A stretch of 64,000 bases of DNA from Taudactylus pleione. Its lineage: Eukaryota; Chordata; Amphibia; Anura; Myobatrachidae. The DNA is taken from assembly GCA_031769625.1 (NCBI GenBank), contig JAUIMM010002323.1, positions 248,001 to 312,000 on the forward strand, written 5' to 3'. This document shows positions 25,941 to 39,839 of the stretch, piece by piece. Under the pieces are notes generated by a model. It was not told the origin of the DNA. It ran no database searches and worked only from the letters and a program-made list of their open reading frames with translations. Position numbers and translations under genes: made by a program. Position 1 is the stretch's first letter; each line of letters begins with the position of its first letter.

Positions 25941-28900
25941 AATATGGTGTATAGTGGTACATAGTATAGAATATGGTGTATAGAGGTACATAGTATAGAA
26001 TTTGGTGTATAGAGAAACATAGTATAGAATGTGGTGTAGAGATGTATAGTGGTACATAGTATATAATTTGGTGTATTGTGGTACATTGTATAGAATGTGG
26101 TGTAGAGCTGTATAGTGGTACATAGTATAGAATGTGGTGTATAGAGGAACATAGTATAGAATGTGGTGTAGAGCTGTATAGTGGAACATAGTATTTAGTG
26201 TGGTGTATAGTGGTATATAGTATAGAATGTGGTATAAAGCTGTACAATGGTACATAGTATAGAATGCGGTGTATAGTGGTACATAGTATAGAATATAGTG
26301 TATAGTGGTACATAGTATAGAATATGGTGTATAGTGGTACATAGTATAGAATGTGGTGTATAGTGGTACATAGTATAGAATATAGTGTGTAGTGGTACAT
26401 AGTATAGAATATGGTGTATAGTGGTACATAGTATAGAATATGGTGTATAGTGGTACATAGTATAGAATATGGTGTAGTGCTGTATAGTGGTACATAGTAT
26501 AGAATATGGTGTACTGTGGTACATTGTGTAGAATATGGTGTATAGAGGTACGTAGTATAGAATATGGTGTATAGTGGTACATAGTATAGAATGTGGTATA
26601 GCAGTACATAGTATAGAATGTGGTGTATAGATGTATATGGTTTAGAGCTGTATAGTGGTACATAGTATAGAATGTGGAGTATAGTAGTACATAGTATAGA
26701 ATACGGTGTAGAGCTGTATAGTGGTACATAGTATAGAATGTGGTGTAGAGCTGTATAGTGGTACATAGTATAGAATATGGTGTATAGTAGTACATAGTAT
26801 AGAATGTGTTGTAGAGCTGTATATTGGAACATAGTATAGAATATGGTGTATAGTGGTAAATAGTATAGAATAAGGTGTATAGTGGTACATAGTATAGAAT
26901 ATGGTGTTGAGCTGTATAGTGGTACATAGTATAGAATATGGTGTAGTGTTGTATAGTGGTACAAAGTATACAATATGCTGTAGAGCTGTATTGTGGTACA
27001 TATTATAGAATATGGTGTATAGTGGTACATAGTATAGAATATGGTATATAGAGGTACATAGTATAGAATTTGGTGTAGAGATGTATAGTGGTGCATAGTA
27101 TAGAGTATTGTGTATAGTGATACATAGCATAGAATATGGTGTAGACCTGTATAGTGGTGCAGAGTGTAGAATATGGTGTACAGTGCTACATAGTATAGAA
27201 TATGATATATAGTGTCATAAAGTATAGAATGTGGTGTAGAGCTGTATAGTGGTACATAGTATAGAATATGGTGTATAGTGGTACATAGTATAGAATATGG
27301 TGTATAGAGGTACATAGTCCAGATTATGGTGTACAATGGTACATAGTATAGAATGTGGTGTATAGTGGTACATAGTGGTACATAGTATAGAATGTGGTGT
27401 AGTGGTACATAGTATAGAATGTGGTGTATAGAGGTATATGGTGTAGAGCTGTATAGTGGTACATAGTATAGAATGTGGTGTATAGCAGTACATAGTATTG
27501 AATACGGTGTAGAGCTGTATAGTGGTACATAGTATAGAATGTGGTGTAGAGCTGTATAGTGATACATAGTATAAAATATGGTGTATAGTGGTACATAGTA
27601 TAGAATATGGTGTATAGTAGTACATAGTATAGAATATGGTGTAGAGCTGTATAGTGGTACATAGTATAGAATATGGTGTAGTGTTGTATAGTGATACATA
27701 GTATAGAAAATAGTGTAGAGCTGTATTGTGGTACATAGTATAGAATATGGTGTATAGCGGTACATAGTAAAGAAAATGGTGTATAGAGGTACATAGTATG
27801 GAATACGGTGTATATTTGTACATAGTATAGAATATGGTGTATTGTGGTACATTGTATAGAATATGGTATATAGAGGTACAAAGTATAGAATATGGTGTAT
27901 AGTGGTACATAGTATAGAATGTGGTGTATAGTGGTACATAGTATAGAATTTGGTGTAGAAATGTATAGTGGTACATAGTATAGAATATGTTGTATAGTGG
28001 TACATAGTATAGATTGTGGTGTAAAGCTGTATAATGGTACATAGTATAGAATGTGGTGTATAGTGGTACATAGTATAGAATGTGGTGTATAGTGGTATAT
28101 AGTATAGAATATAGTGTTCAGAGGTACATATTATAGAATGTGGTGTAGAGCTGTATAGTGGTAAATAGTATAGAATATGTTTTATAGTGGTACATAGTAT
28201 AGATTGTGGTGTAAAGCTGTATAATGGTACATAGTATAGAATGTGGTGTATAGTTGTACATAGTATAGAATATGGTGTATAGTGGTACATATTATAGAAT
28301 GTGGTGTAGAGCTTTATAGAGGTAAATAGTATAGAATATGTTGTATAGTGGTACATAGTATATATTGTGGTGTAAAGCGTAATAATGGTACATAGTATAC
28401 AATATGGTGTATAGTGGTACATAGTATAGAATGTGGTGTATAGTGGTACATAGTATATAATATGGTGTATAGAGGTACATAGTATAGAATATGGTGTATA
28501 GAGGTACATAGTCTAGAATATGGTGTATAGTATTACATAGTCTAGAATATGGTGTATAGTGGATAGTGGTACATAGTATAGAATGTGATGAAGAGCTGTA
28601 TAGTGGTACATAGAATAGAATATGATGTATAGTGGTACATAGTATAGAATGTGGTGTAGAGCTGTATAATGGTACATAGTATTGAATTTGGTATAGAACT
28701 GTATAGTGGTACATAGTATAGAATATGGTGTATAGTGGAACACAGAATAGAATATGGTGTATAGTGGTACATAGCATAGAATGTGGTGTATAGTAGTACA
28801 TAGTATAGAATATGTTGTATTGTGGTACATAGTTTAGAATATGGTGTATAGTGGTACATAGCATAGAATGTGGTGTATAGTGGTACATAGTATAGAATAT

Positions 28901-29810
28901 GGTGTATAGAGGTACATAGTATAGAATGTGGTGTAGAGCTGTATAGTGGAACATAGTATAGAGTGTGGTGTATAGTGGTATATAGTATAGAATGTGGTAT
29001 AAAGCTGTACAATTGTATATAGTATAGAATGTGGTGTATAGTGGTACATAGTATAGAATATAGTGTATAGTGGTATATAGTATAGAATATGGTGTATAGT
29101 GGTACATAGTATAGAATGTGGTGTATAGTGGTACATAGTATAGAATATAGTGTATAGTGGTACATAGTATAGAATATGGTGTATAGTGGTACATAGTATA
29201 GAATATGGTGTATAGTGGTACATAGTATAGAATATGGTGTAGTGCTGTATAGTGGTACATAGTATAGAATATGGTGTACTGTGGTACCTTGTGTAGAATA
29301 TGGTGTATAGAGGTACATAGTATAGAATATGGTGAATAGTGGTACATAGTATAGAATGTGGTATAGCGGTACATAGTATAGAATGTGGTGTATAGATGTA
29401 TATGGTTTAGAGCTGTATAGTGGTACATAGTATAGAATGTGGTGTATAGTAGTACATAGTATAGAATACGGTGTAGAGCTGTATAGTGGTACATAGTATA
29501 GAATGTGGTGTAGAGCTGTATAGTGGTACATAGTATAGAATATGGTGTATAGTAGTACATAGTATAGAATGTGTTGTAGAGCTGTATATTGGTACATAGT
29601 ATATAATATGGTGTATAGTGGTAAATAGTATAGAATATGGTGTATAATGGTACATAGTATAGAATATGGTGTTGAGCTGTATAGTGGTACATAGTATAGA
29701 ATATGGTGTAGTGTTGTATAGTGGTACAAACTATACAATATGGTGTAGAGCTGTATTGTGGTACATATTATAGAATATGGTGTATAGTGGTACATAGTAT
29801 AGAATATGGT
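25940..29810. repeat. Dispersed segmental duplication, first copy (pairs with about 35.83-39.70 kb)
   Basis: Unit order matches 35.83-39.70 kb. The offset is 9,887 bp at the start and 9,891 bp after a 4-bp insertion in the other copy ('gtggttggtgta' near 36242). Landmarks at the same offset include 'tatatggtttag' 26634/36525 and 29399/39290, and 'agtccagattatgg' 27317/37208. Single-base differences are few, for example 'aagcgtaataatgg' near 28375 against 'aagcgtaacaatgg' near 38267. Homology ends near 29811, where this copy goes into 'agtccagat' and the other into 'gaatttggtgtagag'. Confidence 0.82.
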
Positions 29811-32800
29811 GTATAGAGGTACATAGTCCAGATTATGGTGTACAATGGTACATAGTATAGAATTTGGTGTATAGTGGTACATAGTGGTACATAGTATAGA
29901 ATGTGGTGTAGTGGTACATAGTATAGAATGTGGTGTATAGAGGTATATGGTGTAGCGCTGTATAGTGGTACATAGTATAGAATGTGGTGTATAGCAGTAC
30001 ATAGTATTGAATACGGTGTAGAGCTGTATAGTGGTACATAGTATAGAATGTGGTGTAGAGCTGTATAGTGGTACATAGTATAAAATATGGTGTATAGTGG
30101 TACATAGTATAGAATATGGTGTATAGTAGTACATAGTATAGAATATGGTGTAGAGCTGTATAGTGGTACATAGTATAGAATATGGTGTAGTGTTGTATAG
30201 TGATACATAGTATAGAAAATAGTGTAGAGCTGTATTGTGGTACATAGTATAGAATATGGTGTATAGCGGTACATAGTAAAGAAAATGGTGTATAGAGGTA
30301 CATAGTATGGAATACGGTGTATATTTGTACATAGAATAGAATATTGTGTATTGTGGTACATTGTATAGAATATGGTATATAGAGGTACAAAGTATAGAAT
30401 ATGGTGTATAGTGGTACATAGTATAGAATGTGGTGTATAGTGGTACATAGTATAGAATTTGGTGTAGAGCTGTATAGTGGTACATAGTATAGAATATGTT
30501 GTATAGTGGTACATAGTATAGATTGTGGTGTAAAGCTGTATAATGGTACATAGTATAGAATGTGGTGTATAGTGGTACATAGTATAGAATGTGGTGTATA
30601 GTGGTATATAGTATAGAATATAGTGTACAGAGGTACATATTATAGAATGTGGTGTAGAGCTGTATAGTGGTAAATAGTATAGAATATGTTTTATAGTGGT
30701 ACATAGTATAGATTGTGGTGTAAAGCTGTATAATGGTACATAGTATAGAATGTGGTGTATAGTTGTACATAGTATAGAATATGGTGTATAGTGGTACATA
30801 GTATAGAATGTGGTGTAGAGCTTTATAGTGGTAAATAGTATAGAATATGTTGTATAGTGGTACATAGTATATATTGTGGTGTAAAGCGTAATAATGGTAC
30901 ATAGTATAGAATGTGGTGTATAGTGGTACATAGTATACAATATGGTGTATAGTGGTACATAGTATAGAATGTGGTGTATAGTGGTACATAGTATATAATA
31001 TGGTGTATAGAGGTACATAGTATAGAATATGGTGTATAGAGGTACATAGTCTAGAATATGGTGTATAGTATTACATAGTCTAGAATATGGTGTATAGTGG
31101 ATAGTGGTACATAGTATAGAATGTGATGTAGAGCTGTATAGTGGTACATAGAATAGAATATGATGTATAGTGGTACATAGTATAGAATGTGGTGTAGAGC
31201 TGTATAATGGTACATAGTATTGAATTTGGTATAGAACTGTATAGTGGTACATAGTATAGAATATGGTGTATAGTGGAACACAGAATAGAATATAGTGTAT
31301 AGTGGTATATAGCATAGAATGTGGTGTATAGTAGTACATAGTATAGAATATGGTATATTGTGGTACATAGTTTAGAATATGGTGTATAGTGGTACATAGC
31401 ATAGAATGTGGTGTATAGTGGTACATAGTATAGAATATGGTGTATAGAGGTACATAGTATAGAATGTGGTGTAGAGCTGTATAGTGGAACATAGTATAGA
31501 GTGTGGTGTATAGTGGTATATAGTATAGAATGTGGTATAAAGCTGTACAATTGTATATAGTATAGAATGTGGTGTATAGTGGTACATAGTATAGAATATA
31601 GTGTATAGTGGTACATAGTATAGAATATGGTGTATAGTGGTACATAGTATAGAATGTGGTGTATAGTGGTACATAGTATAGAATATAGTGTATAGTGGTA
31701 CATAGTATAGAATATGGTGTATAGTGGTACATAGTATAGAATATGGTGTATAGTGGTACATAATATAGAATATGGTGTAGTGCTGTATAGTGGTACATAG
31801 TATAGATTATGGTGTACTGTGGTACATTGTGTAGAATATGGTGTATAGAGGTACGTAGTATAGAATATGGTGTATAGTGGTACATAGTATAGAATGTGGT
31901 ATAGCGGTACATAGTATAGAATGTGGTGTATAGATGTATATGGTTTAGAGCTGTATAGTGGTACATAGTATAGAATGTGGTGTATAGTAGTACATAGTAT
32001 AGAATACGGTGTAGAGCTGTATAGTGGTACATAGTATAGAATGTGGTGTAGAGCTGTATAGTGGTACATAGTATAGAATATGGTGTATAGTAGTACATAG
32101 TATAGAATGTGTTGTAGAGCTGTATATTGGTACATAGTATAGAATATGGTGTATAGTGGTAAATAGTATAGAATATGGTGTATAGTGGTACATAGTATAG
32201 AATATGGTGTTGAGCTGTATAGTGGTACATAGTATAGAATATGGTGTAGTGTTGTATAGTGGTACAAAGTATACAATATGGTGTAGAGCTGTATTGTGGT
32301 ACATATTATAGAATATGGTGTATAGTGGTACATAGTATAGAATATGGTATATAGAGGTACATAGTATAGAATTTGGTGTAGAGATGTATAGTGGTGCATA
32401 GTATAGAGTATTGTGTATAGTGATACATAGCATAGAATATGGTGTAGAGCTGTATAGTGGTGCAGAGTGTAGAATATGGTGTATAGTGCTACATAGTATA
32501 GAATATGATATATAGTGTCATATAGTATAGAATGTGGTGTAGAGCTGTATAGTGGTACATAGTATAGAATATGGTGTATAGTGGTACATAGTATAGAATA
32601 TGGTGTATAGAGGTACATAGTCCAGATTATGGTGTACAATGGTACATAGTATAGAATGTGGTGTATAGTGGTACATAGTGGTACATAGTATAGAATGTGG
32701 TGTAGTGGTACATAGTATAGAATGTGGTGTATAGAGGTATATGGTGTAGAGCTGTATAGTGGTACATAGTATAGAATGTGGTGTATAGCAGTACATAGTA

Positions 32801-33850
32801 TTGAATACGGTGTAGAGCTGTATAGTGGTACATAGTATAGAATGTGGTGTAGAGCTGTATAGTGGTACATAGTATAAAATATGGTGTATAGTGGTACATA
32901 GTATAGAATATGGTGTATAGTAGTACATAGTATAGAATATAGTGTAGAGCTGTATAGTGGTACATAGTATAGAATACGGTGTATAGTGGTACATAGTATA
33001 GAATATGGTGTATTGTGATACATAGTATAGAATATGGTGTATAGTGGTACATAGTATAGAATATGGTGTATAGAGGTACATAGTATAGAATTTGCTGTAT
33101 AGAGAAACATAGTATAGAATGTGGTGTAGAGATGTACAGTGGTACATAGTATAGAATTTGGTGTATTGTGGTACATTGTATAGAATGTGGTGTAGAGCTG
33201 TATAGTGGTACATAGTATAGAATGTGGTGTATAGAGGAATATAGTATAGAATGTGGTGTAGAGCTGTATAGTGGAACATAGTATTTAGTGTGGTGTATAG
33301 TGGTATATAGTATAGAATGTGGTATAAAGCTGTACAATGGTACATAGTATAGAATGCGGTGTATAGTGGTACATAGTATAGAATATAGTGTATAGTGGTA
33401 CATAGTATAGAATATGGTGTATAGTGGTACATAGTATAGAATGTGGTGTATAGTGGTACATAGTATAGAATATGGTGTATAGTGGTACATAGTATAGAAT
33501 ATGGTGTATAGTGGTACATAGTATAGAATATGGAGTAGTGCTGTATAGTGGTACATAGTATAGAATATGGTGTACTGTGGTACATTGTGTAGAATATGGT
33601 GTATAGAGGTACATAGTATAGAATATGGTGTATAGTGGTACATAGTATAGAATGTGGTATAGCAGTACATAGTATAGAATGTGGTGTATAGATTTATATG
33701 GTTTAGAGCTGTATAGTGGTACATAGTATAGAATGTGGAGTATAGTAGTACATAGTATAGAATACGGTGTAGAGCTGCTTAGTGGTACATAGTATAGAAT
33801 GTGGTGTAGAGCTGTATAGTGGTACATAGTATAGAATATGGTGTATAGTA
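29811..33850. repeat. Dispersed segmental duplication, second copy (pairs with about 13.2-17.03 kb)
   Basis: This is the partner of 13.2-17.03 kb, from the 'agtccagattatgg' unit at 29826 to just past the 'tagagctgcttag' variant at 33776. Relative to the first copy it has about 200 bp extra in its first part and one extra 37-bp unit in the second. Its last 1.5 kb is also the first member of the 1,758-bp tandem pair, so duplication events are layered. Confidence 0.75.
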
Positions 33851-34097
33851 GTACATAGTATAGAATGTGTTGTAGAGCTGTATATTGGTACATAGTATAG
33901 AATATGGTGTATAGTGGTAAATAGTATAGAATAAGGTGTATAGTGGTACATAGTATAGAATATGGTGTTGAGCTGTATAGTGGTACATAGTATAGAATAT
34001 GGTGTAGTGTTGTATAGTGGTACAAAGTATACAATATGGTGTAGAGCTGTATTGTGGTACATATTATAGAATATGGTGTATAGTGGTACATAGTATA
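32340..34097. repeat. Higher-order block of 1,758 bp, copy 1 of a tandem pair
   Basis: Landmarks repeat at 1,758 bp: 'agtccagattatgg' at 32620 and 34378, the marker unit at 31937, 33695 and 35453, and 'tagagctgcttag' at 33771 and 35529. Differences are isolated, for example 'gaggtatatgg' near 32735 against 'gaggtttatgg' near 34493. The exact phase of the boundary cannot be fixed by eye and is arbitrary within the repeat. Confidence 0.82.
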
Positions 34098-35855
34098 GAA
34101 TATGGTATATAGAGGTACATAGTATAGAATTTGGTGTAGAGATGTATAGTGGTGCATAGTATAGAGTATTGTGTATAGTGATACATAGCATAGAATATGG
34201 TGTAGAGCTGTATAGTGGTGCAGAGTGTAGAATATGGTGTATAGTGCTACATAGTATAGAATATGATATATAGTGTCATATAGTATAGAATGTGGTGTAG
34301 AGCTGTATAGTGGTACATAGTATAGAATATGGTGTATAGTGGTACATAGTATAGAATATGGTGTATAGAGGTACATAGTCCAGATTATGGTGTACAATGG
34401 TACATAGTATAGAATGTGGTGTATAGTGGTACATAGTGGTACATAGTATAGAATGTGGTGTAGTGGTACATAGTATAGAATGTGGTGTATAGAGGTTTAT
34501 GGTGTAGAGCTGTATAGTGGTACATAGTATAGAATGTGGTGTATAGCAGTACATAGTATTGAATACGGTGTAGAGCTGTATAGTGGTACATAGTATAGAA
34601 TGTGGTGTAGAGCTGTATAGTGGTACATAGTATAAAATATGGTGTATAGTGGTACATAGTATAGAATATGGTGTATAGTAGTACATAGTATAGAATATAG
34701 TGTAGAGCTGTATAGTGGTACATAGTATAGAATACGGTGTATAGTGGTACATAGTATAGAATATGGTGTATTGTGATACATAGTATAGAATATGGTGTAT
34801 AGTGGTACATAGTATAGAATATGGTGTATAGAGGTACATAGTATAGAATTTGCTGTATAGAGAAACATAGTATAGAATGTGGTGTAGAGATGTACAGTGG
34901 TACATAGTATAGAATTTGGTGTATTGTGGTACATTGTATAGAATGTGGTGTAGAGCTGTATAGTGGTACATAGTATAGAATGTGGTGTATAGAGGAATAT
35001 AGTATAGAATGTGGTGTAGAGCTGTATAGTGGAACATAGTATTTAGTGTGGTGTATAGTGGTATATAGTATAGAATGTGGTATAAAGCTGTACAATGGTA
35101 CATAGTATAGAATGCGGTGTATAGTGGTACATAGTATAGAATATAGTGTATAGTGGTACATAGTATAGAATATGGTGTATAGTGGTACATAGTATAGAAT
35201 GTGGTGTATAGTGGTACATAGTATAGAATATGGTGTATAGTGGTACATAGTATAGAATATGGTGTATAGTGGTACATAGTATAGAATATGGAGTAGTGCT
35301 GTATAGTGGTACATAGTATAGAATATGGTGTACTGTGGTACATTGTGTAGAATATGGTGTATAGAGGTACATAGTATAGAATATGGTGTATAGTGGTACA
35401 TAGTATAGAATGTGGTATAGCAGTACATAGTATAGAATGTGGTGTATAGATTTATATGGTTTAGAGCTGTATAGTGGTACATAGTATAGAATGTGGAGTA
35501 TAGTTGTACATAGTATAGAATACGGTGTAGAGCTGCTTAGTGGTACATAGTATAGAATGTGGTGTAGAGCTGTATAGTGGTACATAGTATAGAATATGGT
35601 GTATAGTAGTACATAGTATAGAATGTGTTGTAGAGCTGTATATTGGTACATAGTATAGAATATGGTGTATAGTGTTAAATAGTATAGAATAAGGTGTATA
35701 GTGGTACATAGTATAGAATATGGTGTTGAGCTGTATAGTGGTACATAGTATAGAATATGGTGTAGTGTTGTATAGTGGTACAAAGTATACAATATGGTGT
35801 AGAGCTGTATTGTGGTACATATTATAGAATATGGTGTATAGTGGTACATAGTATA
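34098..35855. repeat. Higher-order block of 1,758 bp, copy 2 of a tandem pair
   Basis: This is the second copy of the preceding block. Homology at 1,758 bp fails at about 35855-35900: copy 1 has 'ggtatatagagg' then 'gaatttggtgtagagatg', while this copy has 'ggtgtatagagg' then 'gaatttggtgtatagag'. From there it joins the second copy of the 9.89-kb dispersed pair, so this is a clear breakpoint between two duplication systems. Confidence 0.8.
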
Positions 35856-38800
35856 GAATATGGTGTATAGAGGTACATAGTATAGAATTTGGTGTATAGA
35901 GAAACATAGTATAGAATGTGGTGTAGAGATGTATAGTGGTACATAGTATAGAATTTGGTGTATTGTGGTACATTGTATAGAATGTGGTGTAGAGCTGTAT
36001 AGTGGTACATAGTATAGAATGTGGTGTATAGAGGAACATAGTATAGAATGTGGTGTAGAGCTGTATAGTGGAACATAGTATTTAGTGTGGTGTATAGTGG
36101 TATATAGTATGGAATGTGGTATAAAGCTGTACAATGGTACATAGTATAGAATGTGGTGTATAGTGGTACATAGTATAGAATATAGTGTATAGTGGTACAT
36201 AGTATAGAATATGGTGTATAGTGGTACATAGTATAGAATGTGGTTGGTGTATAGTGGTACATAGTATAGAATATAGTGTGTAGTGGTACATAGTATAGAA
36301 TATGGTGTATAGTGGTACATAGTATAGAATATGGTGTATAGTGGTACATAGTATAGAATATGGTGTAGTGCTGTATAGTGGTACATAGTATAGAATATGG
36401 TGTACTGTGGTACATTGTGTAGAATATGGTGTATAGAGGTACGTAGTATAGAATATGGTGTATAGTGGTACATAGTATAGAATGTGATATAGCGGTACAT
36501 AGTATAGAATGTGGTGTATAGATGTATATGGTTTAGAGCTGTATAGTGGTACATAGTATAGAATGTGGAGTATAGTAGTACATAGTATAGAATACGGTGT
36601 AGAGCTGTATAGTGGTACATAGTATAGAATGTGGTGTAGAGCTGTATAGTGGTACATAGTATAGAATATGGTGTATAGTAGTACATAGTATAGAATGTGT
36701 TGTAGAGCTGTATATTGGTACATAGTATAGAATATGGTGTATAGTGGTAAATAGTATAGAATAAGGTGTATAGTGGTACATAGTATAGAATATGGTGTTG
36801 AGCTGTATAGTGGTACATAGTATAGAATATGGTGTAGTGTTGTATAGTGGTACAAAGTATACAATATGGTGTAGAGCTGTATTGTGGTACATATTATAGA
36901 ATATGGTGTATAGTGGTACATAGTATAGAATATGGTATATAGAGGTACATAGTATAGAATTTGGTGTAGAGATGTATAGTGGTGCATAGTATAGAGTATT
37001 GTGTATAGTGATACATAGCATAGAATATGGTGTAGACCTGTATAGTGGTGCAGAGTGTAGAATATGGTGTATAGTGCTACATAGTATAGAATATGATATA
37101 TAGTGTCATAAAGTATAGAATGTGGTGTAGAGCTGTATAGTGGTACATAGTATAGAATATGGTGTATAGTGGTACATAGTATAGAATATGGTGTATAGAG
37201 GTACATAGTCCAGATTATGGTGTACAATGGTACATAGTATAGAATGTGGTGTATAGTGGTACATAGTGGTACATAGTATAGAATGTTGTGTAGTGGTACA
37301 TAGTATAGAATGTGGTGTATAGAGGTATATGGTGTAGAGCTGTATAGTGGTACATAGTATAGAATGTGGTGTATAGCAGTACATAGTATTGAATACGGTG
37401 TAGAGCTGTATAGTGGTAAATAGTATAGAATGTGGTGTAGAGCTGTATAGTGGTACATAGTATAAAATATGGTGTATAGTGGTACATAATATAGAATATG
37501 GTGTATAGTAGTACATAGTATAGAATATGGTGTAGAGCTGTATAGTGGTACATAGTATAGAATATGGTGTAGTGTTGTATAGTGATACATAGTATAGAAA
37601 ATAGTGTAGAGCTGTATTGTGGTACATAGTATAGAATATGGTGTATAGCGGTACATAGTAAAGAAAATGGTGTATAGAGGTACATAGTATGGAATACGGT
37701 GTATATTTGTACATAGTATAGAATATGGTGTATTGTGGTACATTGTATAGAATATGGTATATAGAGGTACAAAGTATAGAATATGGTGTATAGTGGTACA
37801 TAGTATAGAATGTGGTGTATAGTGGTACATAGTATAGAATTTGGTGTAGAAATGTATAGTGGTACATAGTATAGAATATGTTGTATAGTGGTACATAGTA
37901 TAGATTGTGGTGTAAAGCTGTATAATGGTACATAGTATAGAATGTGGTGTATAGTGGTACATAGTATAGAATGTGGTGTATAGTGGTATATAGTATAGAA
38001 TATAGTGTTCAGAGGTACATATTATAGAATGTGGTGTAGAGCTGTATAGTGGTAAATAGTATAGAATATGTTTTATAGTGGTACATAGTATAGATTGTGG
38101 TGTAAAGCTGTATAATGGTACATAGTATAGAATGTGGTGTATAGTTGTACATAGTATAGAATATGGTGTATAGTGGTACATATTATAGAATGTGGTGTAG
38201 AGCTTTATAGAGGTAAATAGTATAGAATATGTTGTATAGTGGTACATAGTATATATTGTGGTGTAAAGCGTAACAATGGTACATAGTATACAATATGGTG
38301 TATAGTGGTACATAGTATAGAATGTGGTGTATAGTGGTACATAGTATATAATATGGTGTATAGAGGTACATAGTATAGAATATGGTGTATAGAGGTACAT
38401 AGTCTAGAATATGGTGTATAGTATTACATAGTCTAGAATATGGTGTATAGTGGATAGTGGTACATAGTATAGAATGTGATGTAGAGCTGTATAGTGGTAC
38501 ATAGAATAGAATATGATGTATAGTGGTACATAGTATAGAATGTGGTGTAGAGCTGTATAATGGTACATAGTATTGAATTTGGTATAGAACTGTATAGTGG
38601 TACATAGTATAGAATATGGTGTATAGTGGAACACAGAATAGAATATGGTGTATAGTGGTACATAGCATAGAATGTGGTGTATAGTAGTACATAGTATAGA
38701 ATATGTTGTATTGTGGTACATAGTTTAGAATATGGTGTATAGTGGTACATAGCATAGAATGTGGTGTATAGTGGTACATAGTATAGAATATGGTGTATAG

Positions 38801-39700
38801 AGGTACATAGTATAGAATGTGGTGTAGAGCTGTATAGTGGAACATAGTATAGAGTGTGGTGTATAGTGGTATATAGTATAGAATGTGGTATAAAGCTGTA
38901 CAATTGTATATAGTATAGAATGTGGTGTATAGTGGTACATAGTATAGAATATAGTGTATAGTGGTATATAGTATAGAATATGGTGTATAGTGGTACATAG
39001 TATAGAATGTGGTGTATAGTGGTACATAGTATAGAATATAGTGTATAGTGGTACATAGTATAGAATATGGTGTATAGTGGTACATAGTATAGAATATGGT
39101 GTATAGTGGTACATAGTATAGAATATGGTGTAGGGCTGTATAGTGGTACATAGTATAGAATATGGTGTACTGTGGTACCTTGTGTAGAATATGGTGTATA
39201 GAGGTACATAGTATAGAAAATGGTGAATAGTGGTACATAGTATAGAATGTGGTATAGCGGTACATAGTATAGAATGTGGTGTATAGATGTATATGGTTTA
39301 GAGCTGTATAGTGGTACATAGTATAGAATGTGGTGTATAGTAGTACATAGTATAGAATACGGTGTAGAGCTGAATAGTGGTACATAGTATAGAATGTGGT
39401 GTAGAGCTGTATAGTGGTACATAGTATAGAATATGGTGTATAGTAGTACATAGTATAGAATGTGTTGTAGAGCTGTATATTGGTACATAGTATATAATAT
39501 GGTGTATAGTGGTAAATAGTATAGAATATGGTGTATAGTGGTACATAGTATAGAATATGGTGTTGAGCTGTATAGTGGTACATAGTATAGAATATGGTGT
39601 AGTGTTGTATAGTGGTACAAACTATACAATATGGTGTAGAGCTGTATTGTGGTACATATTATAGAATATGGTGTATAGTGGTACATAGTATAGAATATGG
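35856..39700. repeat. Dispersed segmental duplication, second copy (pairs with about 25.94-29.81 kb)
   Basis: This is the partner of 25.94-29.81 kb with the same order of unit variants. It carries a private 4-bp duplication ('ggttggtgta' near 36242). It ends near 39700 where the 1,955-bp blocks take over. The marker spacing inside is 2,765 bp (36525 to 39290), identical to the 26634-29399 spacing in the partner. Confidence 0.82.
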
Positions 39701-39839
39701 TATATAGAGGTACATAGTATAGAATTTGGTGTAGAGATGTATAGTGGTGCATAGTATAGAGTATTGTGTATAGTGATACATAGCATAGAATATGGTGTAG
39801 AGCTGTATAGTGGTGCAGAGTGTAGAATATGGTGTATAG

